From NCBI RefSeq assembly GCF_946479755.1, contig NZ_CAMLHC010000002.1, forward strand, positions 310,001-374,000: a stretch of DNA of 64,000 nucleotides, read 5' to 3'. The notes beneath the pieces were generated by a model, which was given only the letters and a program-made list of their open reading frames with translations, did not search any database and was not told the origin of the DNA. The position numbers were made by a program, and so were the translations under genes. This DNA is from an uncultured Chitinophaga sp. (lineage in GTDB: Bacteria > Bacteroidota > Bacteroidia > Chitinophagales > Chitinophagaceae). Below, in pieces: positions 61,128 through 64,000 of the stretch (position 1 is the first letter of the stretch; the number at the start of each line of letters is the position of its first letter).

Positions 61128-62456
61128 ATGAAGAACATATGGATGATCATAGCGCTGATAACAGTAGTTGGCAGCGCATGCAACAAGTTCCTCGAGGTAA
61201 AACCCAAAGGGGTAGTGATTCCTGAAAAACTGTCTGACTTCGAAGGGTTGCTGAATTCCCGCACCATGATATTCACTTTCCCGTCAACACTGTTGTATTG
61301 CACCGACGATTACTATGGTGAATATAATGAGCAGGAGCGCAACCTGCAGGCCAATGCCTACTACTGGCGGCGCGACATTGATGCCAATGACCAGATCAGC
61401 CCGGCCATATGGGGAGAAGGTTATAAGATTATATACGACGCCAATATCATCATTAATAATGTGATGAAAGCAACAGAAAGCAGCGAACAACAACGCAGAC
61501 AGATATTGGCAGAAGGCCTGGCCGCGAGGGCAGAGATATATTTTACCATGCTGACGGCCTTTGCAAAGGCGTATAATCCGGCTACCGCCAGTGGCGACCC
61601 GGGGCTGCCACTGGTGACAGCCACCAACGTAACAGAAAAAATTCCGCAACGATCTTCCGTACAGGCCACCCTGGATTCGCTGGTCCACGACCTGCAGCTG
61701 GCCATCCCCATGTTGCCGGAAAAAAATATTAACCGTTACCGCTGTACGAAATATGCTGCCAGCGGCATGTTGTCCCGCATTTACCTCTACATGGGCAACT
61801 ATGCAGAGGCCGACCGCTTTGCTGACAGCGCATTACAGGCAAGGCACGAACTGCTGGACTACAACGATTTTGAAAGCGCGTTCGATTTGCCTCAGGCGGA
61901 TATCAACCCGGAAGTCCTGTGGCAACGCTCCTCAGATGATTATAAAGTGCCCGGCGATATGTTGTATTCCGATACGTTGAAAACATTTTTCCACGAAGGA
62001 GACCTGCGCTACAGCCTCCTGACCGTAGAGCTGCCTGATGGTATTGTAAGGACCGGCACTTCCGGGTTTGCCAATTTCGGCATTACTTTCCCGGAACTGT
62101 ACCTGACACGCGCAGAAGTGGCCGCCAGGAAAGGAAACATCCCCGCCGCCATGGATTTTGTAAACCTTCTCCGTAAAGCCCGGTTTGAAACAGACCGTTA
62201 TGCACCTTTAACCGCCGTCACAAAAGAAGAAGCACTGGACGTAGTACTGGCGGAAAGGCGCCGGGAAATGGCTTTCGGCGGCCAGCGCTGGATGGACATG
62301 AAACGCCTCGACCGCGAGGGGAGAATGCCGGCCATCAAACGGGTAAGCAGAGAGACCGGCGCTGTGATCACCATCCTCGAACCTAACAGCAGCCACTACA
62401 CGTTCCAGATACCCGCCAGAGTAAGGAAATTTAATCCCGATATGGCTATCAACTAA
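61128..62456 (+). CDS. SusD/RagB-family substrate-binding lipoprotein
   Basis: A 442-residue lipoprotein (Cys18 in VVGSAC, then NKFLEVKPKG). TPR-like helices appear in the first half (LAEGLAARAEIYFTMLTAFAKAYN, SGMLSRIYLYMGNYAEADRFA). The C-terminal part carries the conserved LTRAEVAARKGNIPAAMDFVNLLRK and RRREMAFGGQRWMDMKRLD blocks. It begins 10 bases after SusC, and forms the cap of that receptor. The substrate is unknown. Confidence 0.95.
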   Translation: MKNIWMIIALITVVGSACNKFLEVKPKGVVIPEKLSDFEGLLNSRTMIFTFPSTLLYCTDDYYGEYNEQERNLQANAYYWRRDIDANDQISPAIWGEGYKIIYDANIIINNVMKATESSEQQRRQILAEGLAARAEIYFTMLTAFAKAYNPATASGDPGLPLVTATNVTEKIPQRSSVQATLDSLVHDLQLAIPMLPEKNINRYRCTKYAASGMLSRIYLYMGNYAEADRFADSALQARHELLDYNDFESAFDLPQADINPEVLWQRSSDDYKVPGDMLYSDTLKTFFHEGDLRYSLLTVELPDGIVRTGTSGFANFGITFPELYLTRAEVAARKGNIPAAMDFVNLLRKARFETDRYAPLTAVTKEEALDVVLAERRREMAFGGQRWMDMKRLDREGRMPAIKRVSRETGAVITILEPNSSHYTFQIPARVRKFNPDMAIN

Positions 62457-62476
62457 CCTATGCCAATCCACTTTTT

Positions 62477-63955
62477 ATGAAACCATGGTTTAGAAATATT
62501 GTTTTGTGCTTTGTCACTACCGCCGCTTTGCCGGCATTCAGCCAGGTGAAGATCAGCGGTAAGCTGCCGCCCGCAGCGGCTTCCAACCTGCTGCTGACAA
62601 TGCCCGGACAGGAACCCCTGAAAGTACCGGCGGACAACAACGGCAGGTTCACCGTCACCACCGGAAAAATACCCCGCGGCATCTATCAGCTGGGCACCAT
62701 CGGCCCAGTTTACCTGGAACCGGGATACGCCCTGGAAATTATCCCCGACGGCGATGACTTCCGCTTCAAAGGAAAAGGCAGCACCGAAAATAATCTGATC
62801 AGAGCGGCAGCTGATGAACTGAAAAAATACGTCCCTATGTACAAAGGGGATTATCTCTATTCGTTCTACCAGATCGGCCTGCCCGAATTTCAGCAGAAGA
62901 TGGCCGCCTGGCAGGAAGCAGCCGCCAAAATACTGGCGAAGTCGGACAACGCTTACTTCCGCGACCTGGAGAACACAGCGGTGGCGTTCCGGGTGAAAAA
63001 TATTGCACAGGACTGGTGGCTGAATTACGGCGTGGACTCGCTCAAAAGGATCGCTTTTCAAAAAATGCTGGAAGCCCCGAAAGATATGAACGACACCACC
63101 CTGCATGTCCGGATGAGAAAAGCCTTCAACGAAATGCATGTGAAAACACTCACCCGCCAGGAACGCCGCGAAATAGATTCTTTCAGTTTTCATGGCTGGA
63201 GCATGAATAACGACGATTGGTTCCGCAACCTCGCCACCTACAGGGAAGCGCTGGATAACCGCATCACCAATATCATGTACGCCGGTTATCAGCAGGAAAT
63301 GAGCGCCGGTCAGTCGCAGGAAATGATAAAGCTGCAGATCATATCAAAGGAAATCACTTCGCCTTTTATCCGTGAATACTACCAGTACCAGCAAACGGCA
63401 AATATCCTCAAAATGAGCGACGACCCGCAGGAAACGGATTCACTGTACAAGACTTTTATGGCGACAGCGACCAATGAGGTCTACCGGAAAAGCATCAACG
63501 AAGTATATGGCAACCTGAAAAAATATGGGGATAACCAGCCGGCGCCGGACTTCGAGTTTGAAAATGTCCACGGTGCGAAAGTGAAGCTGAGCAGCCTGAA
63601 AGGGAAGTACGTCTACATCGACGTATGGGCCACCTGGTGTGGCCCCTGCAAAAGAGAGATCCCTTTCCTGACCACCATGGAGGCGTCCTTTGCAGGGAAA
63701 AACATCCACTTTGTGAGCTTGTCGGTAGACAGGCAGGCGGACAAAGAAAAATGGCAGGCCTATGTGAAAGACAACCAGCTGAAAGGAGAGCAGCTGATCA
63801 CCGACAATGATTTTAACGTCGACTTTATTAAAAAATTCAACATCAATGCGATCCCGCGGTTTATATTGATCGGGCCGGATGGAAAAATAGTGTCCGCCAA
63901 TGCTAAAAGACCTTCCGACCCTGAATTGCAACAACAACTGAATGGTTTGCTATAG
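62477..63955 (+). CDS. TlpA-like thioredoxin protein
   Basis: A 492-residue exported protein. After the signal peptide (NIVLCFVTTAALPAFSQ) comes a DUF4369-like beta domain (VKISGKLPPAAASNLLLTMP), then a long helical middle with many Lys and Glu residues (about residues 110-355), then a thioredoxin domain (about 355-490) with Cys388 and Cys391 (WATWCGPCKREIP) and the cis-Pro region (INAIPRFILIGPDGKIV). It is the same kind of gene, in the same place, as the thioredoxin gene of the first SusC/SusD module but about 100 residues longer. It starts 20 bases after SusD. Confidence 0.93.
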   Translation: MKPWFRNIVLCFVTTAALPAFSQVKISGKLPPAAASNLLLTMPGQEPLKVPADNNGRFTVTTGKIPRGIYQLGTIGPVYLEPGYALEIIPDGDDFRFKGKGSTENNLIRAAADELKKYVPMYKGDYLYSFYQIGLPEFQQKMAAWQEAAAKILAKSDNAYFRDLENTAVAFRVKNIAQDWWLNYGVDSLKRIAFQKMLEAPKDMNDTTLHVRMRKAFNEMHVKTLTRQERREIDSFSFHGWSMNNDDWFRNLATYREALDNRITNIMYAGYQQEMSAGQSQEMIKLQIISKEITSPFIREYYQYQQTANILKMSDDPQETDSLYKTFMATATNEVYRKSINEVYGNLKKYGDNQPAPDFEFENVHGAKVKLSSLKGKYVYIDVWATWCGPCKREIPFLTTMEASFAGKNIHFVSLSVDRQADKEKWQAYVKDNQLKGEQLITDNDFNVDFIKKFNINAIPRFILIGPDGKIVSANAKRPSDPELQQQLNGLL

Positions 63956-63960
63956 TGTGT

Positions 63961-63996
63961 GCAGGGGCCGAAAAGAATGGCCGGCTCCTGCTTTTT
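63961..63996 (+). terminator. Terminator of the second SusC/SusD module
   Basis: GCAGGGGCCG and CGGCTCCTGC form a stem with one central G-T pair, followed by five T residues. It lies six bases after the last gene. Confidence 0.8.
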
Positions 63997-64000
63997 AAAT

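Overview
The window looks like a chromosome segment of a Bacteroidota bacterium, most likely a Chitinophaga-like member of the Chitinophagaceae. This rests on several features: two SusC/SusD outer-membrane uptake loci with ECF sigma/FecR regulators, a giant secreted protein ending in a type IX secretion (CHU_C-type) sorting domain, a GLPGLI-type protein, LytS/LytTR pairs, TAnnTTTG promoter motifs with an upstream TTG element, and a lanthipeptide-like precursor of the type seen in this phylum. No rRNA, tRNA, CRISPR array, insertion sequence or phage gene was recognised.

Layout. 1-1309 (minus): the N-terminal part of a FecR anti-sigma factor and its ECF sigma factor. 1377-8091: a SufR-like iron-sulfur regulator divergent from a three-gene RND efflux operon (membrane-fusion lipoprotein, AcrB-type pump, TolC/NodT-type lipoprotein), with a palindrome over the shared promoter. 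8209-11888: an unrecognised 545-residue protein, a chromate transporter and a small DUF3995-type membrane protein. 11889-15044: a degraded-looking small locus, a MarR-type regulator behind twin operator-like sites, an AraC-type regulator and an SDR-fold protein that lacks the catalytic Tyr and Lys. 15097-18134 (minus): three genes resembling WecF, WecD and WecE, which make and transfer 4-acetamido-4,6-dideoxygalactose (Fuc4NAc). 18665-29608: a 3647-residue secreted protein with 22 DUF11-like repeats. 29676-35288 (minus): a histidine kinase, an OmpR-type regulator, a TonB-receptor-like beta-barrel protein and a GLPGLI-type protein. The same 14-base repeat lies upstream of both halves of this operon. 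35449-39364 (minus): a secreted beta-propeller/HEAT/cytochrome c protein and a class C beta-lactamase-fold lipoprotein. 39568-42904: a LytS/LytTR pair, and an ECF42-type sigma factor with a YCII/DGPF protein. 43015-46327: a DUF389 membrane protein, a 47-residue lanthipeptide-like precursor in a repeat-rich gap, a Tat-exported sugar isomerase-like protein and a VOC-fold protein. 46452-63955: two parallel sigma/FecR/SusC/SusD/thioredoxin modules separated by a multi-pass membrane protein gene.

How the genes work together. Both complete SusC proteins carry an N-terminal STN domain, so they are probably transducers. Substrate binding at the SusC/SusD pair would signal through FecR to the ECF sigma factor. 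Each SusD gene is followed by a TlpA-like thioredoxin gene. The strongest regulatory readings from sequence alone are the SufR-like/RND promoter, the twin MarR sites and the repeated response-regulator boxes. The most distinctive small element is the lanthipeptide-like precursor, which has no modification enzyme anywhere in the window.
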